Below are positions 34,705 to 42,448 of a stretch of 64,000 nucleotides of DNA, piece after piece. The notes under the pieces are model-generated. The model did not search any database and was not told the origin of the DNA. It was given only the letters and a program-made list of their open reading frames with translations. Location of the stretch: NCBI RefSeq assembly GCF_016756595.1, contig NZ_AP023257.1:3736001-3800000 (forward strand). The letters run 5' to 3'. The position numbers were made by a program, and so were the translations under genes. The DNA comes from Mesorhizobium sp. L-2-11. GTDB lineage: Bacteria > Pseudomonadota > Alphaproteobacteria > Rhizobiales > Rhizobiaceae. The stretch's first letter is position 1. Every line of letters begins with the position of its first letter.

Positions 34705-35187
34705 ATGCACCAAGACCCGCTTCGAGTTTACGCAGGCCTGGTCGGACGGCGGCAGTTTCTTCGGGCCGGCATGACTGGCCTGCTGGCGATCAGCCTGCCG
34801 CGGTGGGCCGTTGCCCGTCCGAGCCTCGATGAAGCGATCAGGACCTTCACCGGGGGAGCCGACGTTCTCGACGGCCGCGTCCGGCTCGACCTGCCGCCTC
34901 TGGTCGAGAACGGCAACGGGGTCGGGATCACAGTCGTCGCCGAAAGCCCGATGACCGAGGACGACCATGTCCGGCGCATCGCGGTCTTCAACGAGAAAAA
35001 CCCGGAGGCGAATGTCGCGGTTTTCCACCTCGGGGCGCGCTCCGGCCGCGCCATGGTCTCGGCGCGGATCCGGCTCGCGACCTCGCAGGTCGTCGTCGCG
35101 GTCGCGCAGATGAGCGACGGCAGCTTCTGGTCGAGCCGGGCGAGCGCCATCGTCACCCTGGCCGCCTGTATCGAGGACCTTTCATAA
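34705..35187 (+). CDS. SoxY-related sulfur carrier with AACIE-type arm
   Basis: A 160-residue Tat-exported protein (GRRQFLRAGMTGLLA). The Ig-like body, with VRLDLPPLVENGNGVGITVV and NEKNPEANVAVFHLGARSG, is SoxY-like. In true SoxY the extreme C-terminus is a flexible GGCGG arm whose cysteine carries the sulfur. Here the end reads TLAACIEDLS, so the cysteine remains but is five residues from the end within an acidic helix-like tail. I recall NCBI's family name for this form, SoxY-related AACIE arm protein. The ATG at 34705 follows GAAGGGG; a GTG at 34699 is possible. SoxZ follows with a 1-base overlap. Confidence 0.88.
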   Translation: MHQDPLRVYAGLVGRRQFLRAGMTGLLAISLPRWAVARPSLDEAIRTFTGGADVLDGRVRLDLPPLVENGNGVGITVVAESPMTEDDHVRRIAVFNEKNPEANVAVFHLGARSGRAMVSARIRLATSQVVVAVAQMSDGSFWSSRASAIVTLAACIEDLS

Positions 35188-35507
35188 TGGCGCGTGCGCT
35201 CGTCAATGTGCCAAAAGCGGCCAAGCAGGGCGAAGTCGTCGAGATCAAGGCGATGATCGCCCATCCGATGGAGACCGGCTATCGTATCGGCCCGAACGGC
35301 TCCAAAATCCCCCGCGACATCATCCGCCGTTTCACCTGCACCTACAACGGCGAGGAGGTGTTTTCGGCCGATCTCTTTCCAGCGGTATCGGCCAATCCGT
35401 TCATTGTCTTCACGCTGGTTGCGACGACGAGCGGCACGATCGACTTCACCTGGACGGACGATGCCGGGAAGATCCAAACGGCGTCGGCCGAAATCACGGT
35501 GAACTGA
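35187..35507 (+). CDS. soxZ: SoxZ, sulfur-carrier partner
   Basis: A 106-residue Ig-fold protein. It reads AAKQGEVVEIKAMIAHPMET then GYRIGPNGSKIPRDIIRRFT, the usual SoxZ opening (KGEvveIktlI.HpMEtG.R.d..G..iPr.ii..f), and ends TWTDDAGKIQTASAEITVN. It has no export signal, as SoxZ travels through Tat as a passenger of SoxY. In known systems it forms a heterodimer and positions the carrier arm. It overlaps soxY by one base and soxA by one base (TGATG). Confidence 0.93.
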   Translation: MARALVNVPKAAKQGEVVEIKAMIAHPMETGYRIGPNGSKIPRDIIRRFTCTYNGEEVFSADLFPAVSANPFIVFTLVATTSGTIDFTWTDDAGKIQTASAEITVN

Positions 35508-36286
35508 TGCATGCGCTCTGGCGGCTTGCAGCCGTCGGTGTCGTCGCAATCTGCGGCATTGTCTCTGCCGCCGGCATCGAAGTCGGCGAGAAGCGCTCCG
35601 GCTTCGACTTCATGACGCCGCAGACGCAGGCGCTGCAGGCCGACGACATGAGCAATCCCGGCATGCTGTGGGTGCTGCAGGGCGAGCAGCTCTGGCAACA
35701 GGCGCAGGGCAGGGCGGATGTCGCCTGCTCCGGCTGCCATGACGATGCGCGTCAGACGATGCGCGGCGTTGCCGCGCGCTACCCGGCCTTTGACGCGGCG
35801 ACGGGCCGGCCGATCGACCTTGCCGGGCGCATCAACTCCTGCCGAGCGGAGCGGCAGCAGGCCGAGCCGCTGGCGCCGGAGTCCGACGCTTTGCTCGCGC
35901 TGACGGCCTATGTGACGCATCAGTCGCGCGGCATGCCAATCACTCCGGCGACCGACGCCCGGCTCGCGCCGTTTCGCGACAACGGCCGGCGTCTGTTCCA
36001 GAGCCGCATTGGCCAGCTCGAGCTCTCCTGCGCCTCCTGCCACGACGACAATTGGGGCAAACGGCTCGGCGGCAGTGTCATCCCGCAGGCGCATCCGACC
36101 GGCTATCCGCTCTACCGACTGGAGTGGCAGACGGTCGGTTCGCTGCAGCGGCGACTGCGCAACTGCATGATCGGGGTCAGAGCCGAGCCGTTCGCCTTCG
36201 GTGCGCCCGAACTCGTCGACCTGGAGCTCCATCTGACGGAGCGGGCCCGCGGCCTTCTCGTCGAGACGCCGGCCGTGCGGCCGTGA
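35507..36286 (+). CDS. soxA: SoxA, diheme cytochrome of the SoxAX complex
   Basis: A 259-residue periplasmic protein with a short signal (VVAICGIVSAAG). Two heme motifs are present: CSGCHDDARQ (near residue 74) and CASCHDDNWG (near 178). The conserved active-site cysteine lies in the late block RNCMIGVRAEPFAFGAPELV, the place where substrate is conjugated to the carrier. This is the two-heme SoxA form. It is the last gene of the run. Downstream there is no soxB: the next gene, 138 bases later, is a cupin on the other strand. Confidence 0.92.
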   Translation: MHALWRLAAVGVVAICGIVSAAGIEVGEKRSGFDFMTPQTQALQADDMSNPGMLWVLQGEQLWQQAQGRADVACSGCHDDARQTMRGVAARYPAFDAATGRPIDLAGRINSCRAERQQAEPLAPESDALLALTAYVTHQSRGMPITPATDARLAPFRDNGRRLFQSRIGQLELSCASCHDDNWGKRLGGSVIPQAHPTGYPLYRLEWQTVGSLQRRLRNCMIGVRAEPFAFGAPELVDLELHLTERARGLLVETPAVRP

Positions 36287-36423
36287 TGCCGGATTGCGGA
36301 TGATCGTTCACCTGTCGGCCGAGGGAGTTGATTGCAATGCGGCGCTTGGCCGGTAGCCTGAGCTGCGCGCTCCCCCGCTCGTGCGTTCTGTGCTTGTGGG
36401 TCTTCGATCGATCTGCGCCTGGT

Positions 36424-37026
36424 TCAGGTCTTCTTCCAAATTTGCAGAAGCGGGCCTTTGCTCCCATAGACGGGATCCTTGCGTGGACGACCTACCTTCC
36501 GGATCGTCGCCAGCGCGCCATCATGCTCCTGGGCAGTCGTGCATTCATCATAGGTCCCAAATGGAGGGTAGGCGCCAACCACCAGAAAATCGTCGGATGC
36601 CGAAAGACATTGGTGCCCGGTGCCGGCCGGCAGAACCGCGACGTCGCCGGCCTTCAGTGACAGGGTTCGTCCCTTTTTGCCTCCAAATCGGACTTTGGCC
36701 GTTCCGGCCGCAACTCCGAGCACCTCATGTATTCGCGAATGGTAGTGAACATAGTCGTAGATGCCATTCCGCCAGCTGTCCCCCCATCCATTAACCTCGA
36801 AAAGCTCCTCCAGGACGGCTGCAGGATCAAATTCTTCGGGCAGTCTCACGACGCCGCGATAGACGACAAGCGGCCAAAACGGATGATTGGGCACCACGCC
36901 ATCATCCTTGAACCGAAACTCATTCGCTTTTCGCCGCCTTACGAGATCGGTTACTCCTTGCTTGCCCGGTCTTGCGACACCGGTAACCCGCTCGACAGCT
37001 TTCTTGGTACTCTGCAGAATGCTCAT
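36424..37026 (-). CDS. Cupin-domain protein (YjlB-like)
   Basis: About 200 residues from the ATG at 37026. The core reads NHPFWPLVVYRGVVRLPEEF, FEVNGWGDSWRNGIYDYVHY and HSRIHEVLGVAAGTAKVRFG, then LKAGDVAVLPAGTGHQCLSA, a single cupin barrel with HxHxE...H metal-ligand-like positions. This matches the YjlB family, whose role is unknown. An upstream ATG at 37068 would give 214 residues, but a promoter-like element at 37077-37101 would put transcription starts next to that codon, so I prefer 37026. Neighbouring sox genes point the other way. Confidence 0.85.
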   Translation of the reverse strand: MSILQSTKKAVERVTGVARPGKQGVTDLVRRRKANEFRFKDDGVVPNHPFWPLVVYRGVVRLPEEFDPAAVLEELFEVNGWGDSWRNGIYDYVHYHSRIHEVLGVAAGTAKVRFGGKKGRTLSLKAGDVAVLPAGTGHQCLSASDDFLVVGAYPPFGTYDECTTAQEHDGALATIRKVGRPRKDPVYGSKGPLLQIWKKT

Positions 37027-37076
37027 AATGTAGCCTGCATTGCTGGTTGTCAGAGGTGGACTCTTCATGCCGATTC

Positions 37077-37101
37077 AACCGGCTGCATGCCGGTCGGTTC
37101 C
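37077..37101 (-). promoter_or_regulatory. EcfG-type promoter candidate
   Basis: On the minus strand GGAAC (37101-37097) and GTT (37079-37077) are separated by exactly 17 bases, the spacing of general-stress-response EcfG promoters (GGAAC-N16/17-GTT). It sits 51 bases upstream of the cupin ATG at 37026. A match this short also occurs by chance a few times in 64 kb. Confidence 0.35.
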
Positions 37102-37164
37102 GCTAGCTTTTGGCCCGCGGCAAATCCGGCCGGATTTGTCCGATGACCGCAGGAGATATTCGGC

Positions 37165-37425
37165 ATGAGTAACGTGGTAAAGCTGCATGGTGACAAGCGC
37201 TGGAAAGCGGTTCTTGTCTACGGCCACCAGAACGGCCCGATTACGATCGAACATTATCTTGAAGAGATTTCCGAGCTTCATAACATCATCGAGCACGGCC
37301 CGGACTGGAACACCCTGATTGCGTGCACGGTGACCATCAACCGTCCCGACGGTGGTGAGGAGCAGAACAGCGAGGAAAGGAGGCACGCCGTGAACATCGG
37401 TGAGATCCGCGGGAAACTGTATTGA
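37165..37425 (+). CDS. Small uncharacterised protein
   Basis: An 86-residue soluble protein starting MSNVVKLHGDKRWKAVLVYG, with a GAGATATTC region and AGGAGA site 9 bases before the ATG. It contains ITIEHYLEEISELHNIIEHG, then a strand LIACTVTINRP. No membrane or export signal. I do not recognise a family. It diverges from the cupin gene. Confidence 0.62.
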   Translation: MSNVVKLHGDKRWKAVLVYGHQNGPITIEHYLEEISELHNIIEHGPDWNTLIACTVTINRPDGGEEQNSEERRHAVNIGEIRGKLY

Positions 37426-37674
37426 GCGCCGCCCACGTAAGCAGCACTCAATACATTTGAATCCGGTGTCGATTCCTACGGATGTAAACCGTCAGAGCCG
37501 AGGCCCCGAGCAAGCGCATAATGTGCTTGCAAATCCGTGGCGAGGGCTAGCAAGCGAGGCGCGCGTGCCTGCTGGGCGTTCTCGCCTCATGATGAAAAAC
37601 CAAGGCCTTATCGGCTCTTTGTGGCGGTCATTTTTTTCGCTGCGATTCATGACAAACCATTCATGGGCAATCTC

Positions 37675-38512
37675 ATGAGCTTCGATGACCTCGACCTGAA
37701 TTTGCTGCGCGTGTTCGACGTCATGATGCGCGAAAGAAGCGTTACGCGTACCGCATGCGAATTGGGAAGAACGCAATCTGCGATCAGCCATTCCTTGTCC
37801 AGGTTGCGGCACCTTTTCGGCGACAAGCTGTTCACGCGCGATGGAGGCGTTATGAGGCCAACCCCGCGGGCGGTCGAGCTTCTGCCAGACATTTCGGCCG
37901 GATTGGCAACGATCCGAGCCTCGATCGATCGCCATCAAACTTTCGATCCCGCAACCACTCGGCGGAATTTTCGTGTCGGACTCACCGACTACCATGCGAT
38001 GATCATCATACCGCGTCTTCTCCGGGAGTTTTCCAGGCAGGCGCCCGGTGCCACGTTGAATATCATTCCAGCGAACCGGCTCGACATCCCGTCCTCGGTT
38101 CATCTTCGACAGATCGACTGTGCATTGACCGGAGCAGTGATCAAGGACGACCCAAGCCTCTTGAAGATCGAACTGGGCCAGGATCGTCTCTTCTGCGCAG
38201 TTTGGAGCGGCAGCCAGATCGCAAGTTCGGCGATGTCATTGGAGACATATCTGTCAGCGTCTCATTTGCAGATTTCCGCCGATGGTGTTTCCAGCGGGCT
38301 TGCGGATGCCGCCCTCAAGGAGCTTGGTTTGCGGCGGAACGTCGTCGCGACGATATCGAATTATCTGGCACTTCCGTGGGTTCTGCGAGGCACCGAACTT
38401 GTTGCTCATTGTGGTGACGGAATCCTCCAGATCCTTGATAAGGCGAGTGAAGTGACGCTCCTGTCGCCGCCGCTGCCGATCCCAAATGTGAGTGCGTGGC
38501 TGCTCCTTCATC
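37675..38512 (+). pseudogene. LysR-family regulator, 5' part, split by IS66
   Basis: Residues 1-279 of a LysR regulator (HTH: LDLNLLRVFDVMMRERSVTR, RTQSAISHSLSRLRHLFGDK; effector domain continuing to SAWLLLH). The reading frame then enters the IS element and stops at 38712 after 66 foreign residues. Joining 38512 to 41051 restores one open frame of 317 residues whose end reads PQMATDPGTIWLKDVLSNIY. The layout resembles NodD/LysR-type regulators with a similar short tail. The hybrid product has a full DNA-binding domain but a damaged effector end, so it may be inactive or constitutively changed. An ATG four codons upstream (37663) is also possible. Confidence 0.9.
38505..38512. repeat. IS66 target site duplication, left copy
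   Basis: CCTTCATC immediately precedes the left end of the element. The identical octamer follows the right end, as expected for the 8-bp duplication made by IS66 elements. Confidence 0.95.
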
Positions 38513-38520
38513 GTAAGCGG

Positions 38521-40161
38521 TCAGCCGATAACGTCAGGCCTAAAGTTCCAAGGCATGAGCATTTCGATTTCGGATGCCGGCCAGCCTTGAGCGATGCGGG
38601 TCAAGGTCTGCGAGAGCCAGTCGAGCGGATCGACGCTGTTCATTTTGCAGGTTTGCAGCAAGGTGGCTACCGTCGCCCAGGTTCGTCCACCGCCGTGGCT
38701 GCCGGCGAATAGACTATTCTTTCGCGTGATCGTCTGGGGCCTGATTGCACGCTCGACGATATTGGAGTCGATTTCGATGCGACCGTCCATCAGAAAGCGT
38801 TCCAGCGCCTCCCGCCGGGTGAGCGCGTAGCGGATCGCCTCGGCGGTCTTGGATTTTCCGGAGACCTTGCCCAGTTCCGCTTCCCATAGATCGAAGAGGC
38901 TCGCGACAATGGCCACGGACTTTTCCTGACGTAGCGCGGCGCGGCTTCCGGCATCCTTGCCGCGGACCTCGTCCTCGACCTTCCACAATTCGGTCATGGC
39001 GATGATCGAATCCGTCGCGGCCTGCGAGACCCCGCTGATGTGCAGGTCGTAGAATTTGCGCCGCAGGTGAGCCCAGCACCCGGCGAGCCGGATTGTTTCA
39101 TTGCTGCCGGCTTTGGCCCGTGCCTTGACCAGGTTGGTATAGGCCGAGTAGCCATCCACTTGCAGGATACCGCTGAATCCGGCGAGGTGGCGCGCCACGC
39201 AATCCGCACCTCTGCTGTCTTCAAAACGATAGGCAACCATTGGCGGACTGGTTCCGCCATAGGGTCGGTCATCCCGTGCGTAGGCCCACAACCAGGCTTT
39301 CGTGGTTTTCCCGGAACCAGGGGCAAGGGTGGGCAAGGTCGTCTCGTCGGCGAAGACCCTTTCGCCCTCCTTGATGCGCTCCAGTATGTAATCAGCAAGC
39401 ATCTGCAGCTCGAAGCCCAGATGCCCCATCCACTGCGCCATCAACGACCGGCTGATCTCGACGCCGTCGCGCAGATAGATCGCCTCCTGCCGATAAAGCG
39501 GGAGGCCGTCGGCGTATTTGGAGACGGCGATATAGGCGAGCAGCCGCTCCGTCGGCAGCCCGCTTTCGATGATGTGCGCCGGCGCCAGAGCCTGGACCAC
39601 GCCGTCACGGCCCCGGAAGGCGTATTTGGGACGGCGCGTGACGATGACCTGGAACTTCGGCGGCACGACGTCCAGCCGCTCGGATCGATCCTCGCCGATC
39701 AGAACCTTTTCAAGCCCCTCGCAGTCGGCCGGGATTTCCGGCTCGACGACCTCCTCGATGCGTTCGAGGTGGGCAGCAAAGCCCTTGCGCGGACGCGGGG
39801 CGCGCTTCGGCTTGTTCCCGACCGCGCGGTCGAGTTCGCTCCGGATTTCCGAAAGGCCGGTCTCGACCTCTTCGAAGGCAAAGGAGGCCTGCTCGTCGTC
39901 GATGGCCAGGCGTAGCCGCTCGGAACGCGTGCCATGTTGCGTGCGCTGTAAAACTTTCAGGATTGACGTGAGATTGGCGATCCGCTCGCTGGCGCTTTTC
40001 TCGACAGCTTTCAGCCGGGCGACCTCCGCCTCAGATGCTGCGATCCGAGCGTCGGCGACTGCGATCCGGGCCTCGCTTGCAGCCTGCTCGCGAGCCATGG
40101 AAAGGATCATCGCCTTCAGCGCATCAACGTCGTCGGGAAGGGCAAGACCCGGTAGAACCAT
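38521..40161 (-). CDS. tnpC: IS66 transposase TnpC
   Basis: A 546-residue DDE-type transposase. An N-terminal coiled coil (SEARIAVADARIAASEAEVA) is followed by a zinc-finger-like linker region and the catalytic domain. Likely catalytic acids are the Asp in VFADETTLPTLAPGS, the Asp in ILQVDGYSAYTNLVKA and the Glu in DSNIVERAIRPQTITRKNS, and the C-terminal tail LLQTCKMNSVDPLDWLSQTL is the family's conserved end. The ATG at 40161 has no clear ribosome site; a TTG three codons earlier is also open. The gene is intact. Confidence 0.95.
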   Translation of the reverse strand: MVLPGLALPDDVDALKAMILSMAREQAASEARIAVADARIAASEAEVARLKAVEKSASERIANLTSILKVLQRTQHGTRSERLRLAIDDEQASFAFEEVETGLSEIRSELDRAVGNKPKRAPRPRKGFAAHLERIEEVVEPEIPADCEGLEKVLIGEDRSERLDVVPPKFQVIVTRRPKYAFRGRDGVVQALAPAHIIESGLPTERLLAYIAVSKYADGLPLYRQEAIYLRDGVEISRSLMAQWMGHLGFELQMLADYILERIKEGERVFADETTLPTLAPGSGKTTKAWLWAYARDDRPYGGTSPPMVAYRFEDSRGADCVARHLAGFSGILQVDGYSAYTNLVKARAKAGSNETIRLAGCWAHLRRKFYDLHISGVSQAATDSIIAMTELWKVEDEVRGKDAGSRAALRQEKSVAIVASLFDLWEAELGKVSGKSKTAEAIRYALTRREALERFLMDGRIEIDSNIVERAIRPQTITRKNSLFAGSHGGGRTWATVATLLQTCKMNSVDPLDWLSQTLTRIAQGWPASEIEMLMPWNFRPDVIG

Positions 40162-40237
40162 GGCAAGCAACAGAGCACAAAAACAGCCGCTTTCCCAACC
40201 GTTCCAGCCGCATGATTCATCTTGCCGCAGGCCGGTT

Positions 40238-40582
40238 TCAGCCCGTCGATAACGGCCGCCTGACCCTGGCCGGACGAATCTTTTTCCAGTCCAGTCCGGC
40301 CAGAAGCGCCATCAACTGGGCGTGGTCGAGACGCATGCGCGCGGCCGATATCCCCGGCCAGCAGAAGCTGTGATCTTCCAGAGTCTTCGAATAAAGACAA
40401 ACCCCGCTGCCGTCCCACCACACGATGCGAACCCGGTCCGCACGCTTCGAACGGAATACGTGAAGTGCCCCCGAGAATGGGTCCAGGCCGCCATCCCTGA
40501 CCAGCGCCATCAAAGATGCCGCGCCCTTGCGGAAGTCGACCGGCTGGCACGACACGTAAACCACCACACCGGAAGCGATCAT
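40238..40582 (-). CDS. tnpB: IS66 accessory protein TnpB
   Basis: A 114-residue protein with the family pattern VVYVSCQPVDFRKGAASLMA, LDPFSGALHVFRSKRADRVR and IVWWDGSGVCLYSKTLED, the IS66 Orf2 signature. It is needed for transposition but has no assigned enzyme activity. It overlaps tnpA by 4 bases (ATGA), so the two are coupled. Confidence 0.96.
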   Translation of the reverse strand: MIASGVVVYVSCQPVDFRKGAASLMALVRDGGLDPFSGALHVFRSKRADRVRIVWWDGSGVCLYSKTLEDHSFCWPGISAARMRLDHAQLMALLAGLDWKKIRPARVRRPLSTG

Positions 40583-40986
40583 GCCTTACGAACCGCGCGG
40601 ATGATCCTCGCCAGGCGATCGGGATCGACATCGCCGCCGGCGCGCACCACTGCGTCGCCAATGACGATTTCCACCGTGTCGCTGCCCACCGCTTCAAAGC
40701 GCGTGAACTTCGCCGGCTTGCTCGCTCCCTCCGTCAGTGGCGCAACCATGCCCGACGAAAGCGCCTTGCGGCGCCACGCATAGAGCTGCGAGGGGTCCAG
40801 CCCCTCGGAACGCGCAACCGCCGAGACATTGCCCCCTGGCGAGAACGCTTCGGCGACAAGCCGTGCCTTCTCTTCGTCCGACCGATGGCGCGGCTTGCGT
40901 CGGGACGGCACAGGCTCCGCCGTCAAAATCTCGAATGTTCGATGATGGCTCATACTGTCGCTCATAGGATTCTCCGCATGATTCAT
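40579..40986 (-). CDS. tnpA: IS66 accessory protein TnpA (HTH)
   Basis: A 135-residue DNA-binding protein. The helix-turn-helix region reads DEEKARLVAEAFSPGGNVSA, followed by EGLDPSQLYAWRRKAL, the IS66 OrfA pattern. Internal ATGs could shorten the N-terminus by 7-11 residues. It is the first gene of the element's operon. Confidence 0.94.
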   Translation of the reverse strand: MNHAENPMSDSMSHHRTFEILTAEPVPSRRKPRHRSDEEKARLVAEAFSPGGNVSAVARSEGLDPSQLYAWRRKALSSGMVAPLTEGASKPAKFTRFEAVGSDTVEIVIGDAVVRAGGDVDPDRLARIIRAVRKA

Positions 40987-41042
40987 GCTGAAAATGAGCG
41001 ATCAACCGCCTGCACGCTACGTGGGGACGCCTACGCGCTTAC

Positions 41043-41050
41043 CCTTCATC
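41043..41050. repeat. IS66 target site duplication, right copy
   Basis: CCTTCATC directly after the element's right end, identical to 38505-38512. Confidence 0.95.
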
Positions 41051-41166
41051 CGCAGATGGCCACGGACCCCGGGACGATCTGGCTCAAAGACGTTCTCTCA
41101 AATATCTACTCTGAGTCGCAGATTAAAAAGAGAGAAATTGTTTCTGAGAGAGAACAGAGGAAATAA
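41051..41166 (+). pseudogene. LysR-family regulator, 3' part, cut off by IS66
   Basis: The last 38 codons of the regulator starting at 37675, ending TAA at 41164-41166. The frame joins exactly across the duplicated CCTTCATC. Its tail is AT-rich (KKREIVSEREQRK) compared with the rest. No start codon serves this piece. It lies 200 bases before the Aap-like transporter genes, a likely former target. Confidence 0.88.
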
Positions 41167-41368
41167 ACAGGAGACACACGGCGCGTTGCTTTAGCGAAGT
41201 ACGCTGATATGCAGGATATGCTTTCGGACAAGGACAAACGGCCGCAACCCTTACGAGCGTAGCCATGGCCCATGAGCAGACGTCATATTCACCATGACGA
41301 GAATGAATTTGACCAATAATGAGGCCTGCGCAACCTTGGTGCTCCACAAGAAAATAAGGGGAACCAGA

Positions 41369-42382
41369 ATGCAAGCAATTCTCAAAGGACTGGTCGGAGC
41401 AGCGGTAGGGCTCGTTGTGTCCAACGCATCCGCCGCGACGATCGAAAATGTCAGGAAGAACGGAGTTCTGACCTGCGGAACCAACTCAGCGACAGCCGGA
41501 TTCAGCCTTCCCGACAATGAGGGCAAATGGACCGGGTTCGTGGTCGACTATTGTCGCGCTGTTGCAGCAGCGGTTCTGGGCGATGCGCAGAAGGTAAGGT
41601 TCATTCCGCTTACGCCGAAGGACCGCTTCACCGCGCTTCAGTCGGGCGAGATCGATATACTCGCACATAACGCAACCTGGACGTCATCGCGCGACACGTC
41701 TCTCGGAATACTTTTTGCGGGCACGTATTTCTACGATGGCCAGGGCTTCATGGTCCGCAAAGCGGAGAACATCGGTTCGGCCAAAGATCTGGATGGCGCG
41801 TCCATCTGCGTCACTCAGGGCACGACGACCGAGTTGAATCTCGCCGATTACTTCCGGTCGCATTCGATGACGTATTCGACCGTCGGGTTTGCCGATGAAG
41901 AAGCCGTCGTAAAGGCCTACGACGAAGGCCGCTGCGACGTCCTCTCCGCCGACACGTCGACCTTGAATGCGTCGCGCCAGCGCATGGCGAGGGCCGACGA
42001 CAGCGTCGTGCTTCCCGAACTTATCTCCAAGGAGCCGCTTGGGCCTGCCGTGCGGCAGGGAGATGATCATTGGCTCAACGTGGCCAAATGGACGCTCCTT
42101 GTCATGGTCGCTGCCGAAGAATTGGGCGTAACCTCTAAGAATGTCGATGAAATGAAGTCGTCGGACAACCCGAACATTCGCCGGCTGCTCGGAGCGGAGG
42201 GCAGCCTCGGAAAGGATCTCGGGCTTGGCGATACCTGGTCCGTGGACGTTATCAAGCAGGTCGGCAACTATGGCGAAGTGTTCGATCGCAATATCGGCAA
42301 GGCCTCGCCGCTCAAGATGGAGCGCGGCCTGAACGCTCTTTGGAGTGAGGGCGGTCTCCAGTACGCCCCGCCGATCCGCTAG
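41369..42382 (+). CDS. Amino-acid ABC transporter substrate-binding protein (AapJ-like)
   Basis: A 337-residue periplasmic protein. A short signal (LKGLVGAAVGLVVSNASAAT) precedes VRKNGVLTCGTNSATAGFSL, the opening of the AapJ/BztA general L-amino acid binding family. Further family blocks: FIPLTPKDRFTALQSGEIDI, then NATWTSSRDTSLGILFAGTY and WLNVAKWTLLVMVAAEELG. The ATG at 41369 follows AAGGGGA; an upstream ATG at 41294 has none. Two permease genes follow, but the ATPase is absent, so another system may supply it. A short hairpin follows the gene (GCCGC/GCGGC, 42399-42418). Confidence 0.9.
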   Translation: MQAILKGLVGAAVGLVVSNASAATIENVRKNGVLTCGTNSATAGFSLPDNEGKWTGFVVDYCRAVAAAVLGDAQKVRFIPLTPKDRFTALQSGEIDILAHNATWTSSRDTSLGILFAGTYFYDGQGFMVRKAENIGSAKDLDGASICVTQGTTTELNLADYFRSHSMTYSTVGFADEEAVVKAYDEGRCDVLSADTSTLNASRQRMARADDSVVLPELISKEPLGPAVRQGDDHWLNVAKWTLLVMVAAEELGVTSKNVDEMKSSDNPNIRRLLGAEGSLGKDLGLGDTWSVDVIKQVGNYGEVFDRNIGKASPLKMERGLNALWSEGGLQYAPPIR

Positions 42383-42448
42383 GCTGGGTCGGTCACAAGC
42401 CGCCGGCGATTGCGCGGCGTCTCTCTTCACCAACACAGGAACAGGGTC

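Larger units (their letters stand above)
38513..41042 (-). mobile_element. Complete IS66-family insertion sequence, 2530 bp
   Basis: The ends are GTAAGCGG on the left and CGCGCTTAC on the right, giving the inverted terminal GTAAGCG typical of IS66. Flanks carry the exact 8-bp duplication CCTTCATC. It carries the standard three genes on the minus strand in order tnpA (first transcribed), tnpB, tnpC, with no visible frameshift, so it may be active. It interrupts the LysR gene. Confidence 0.96.
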
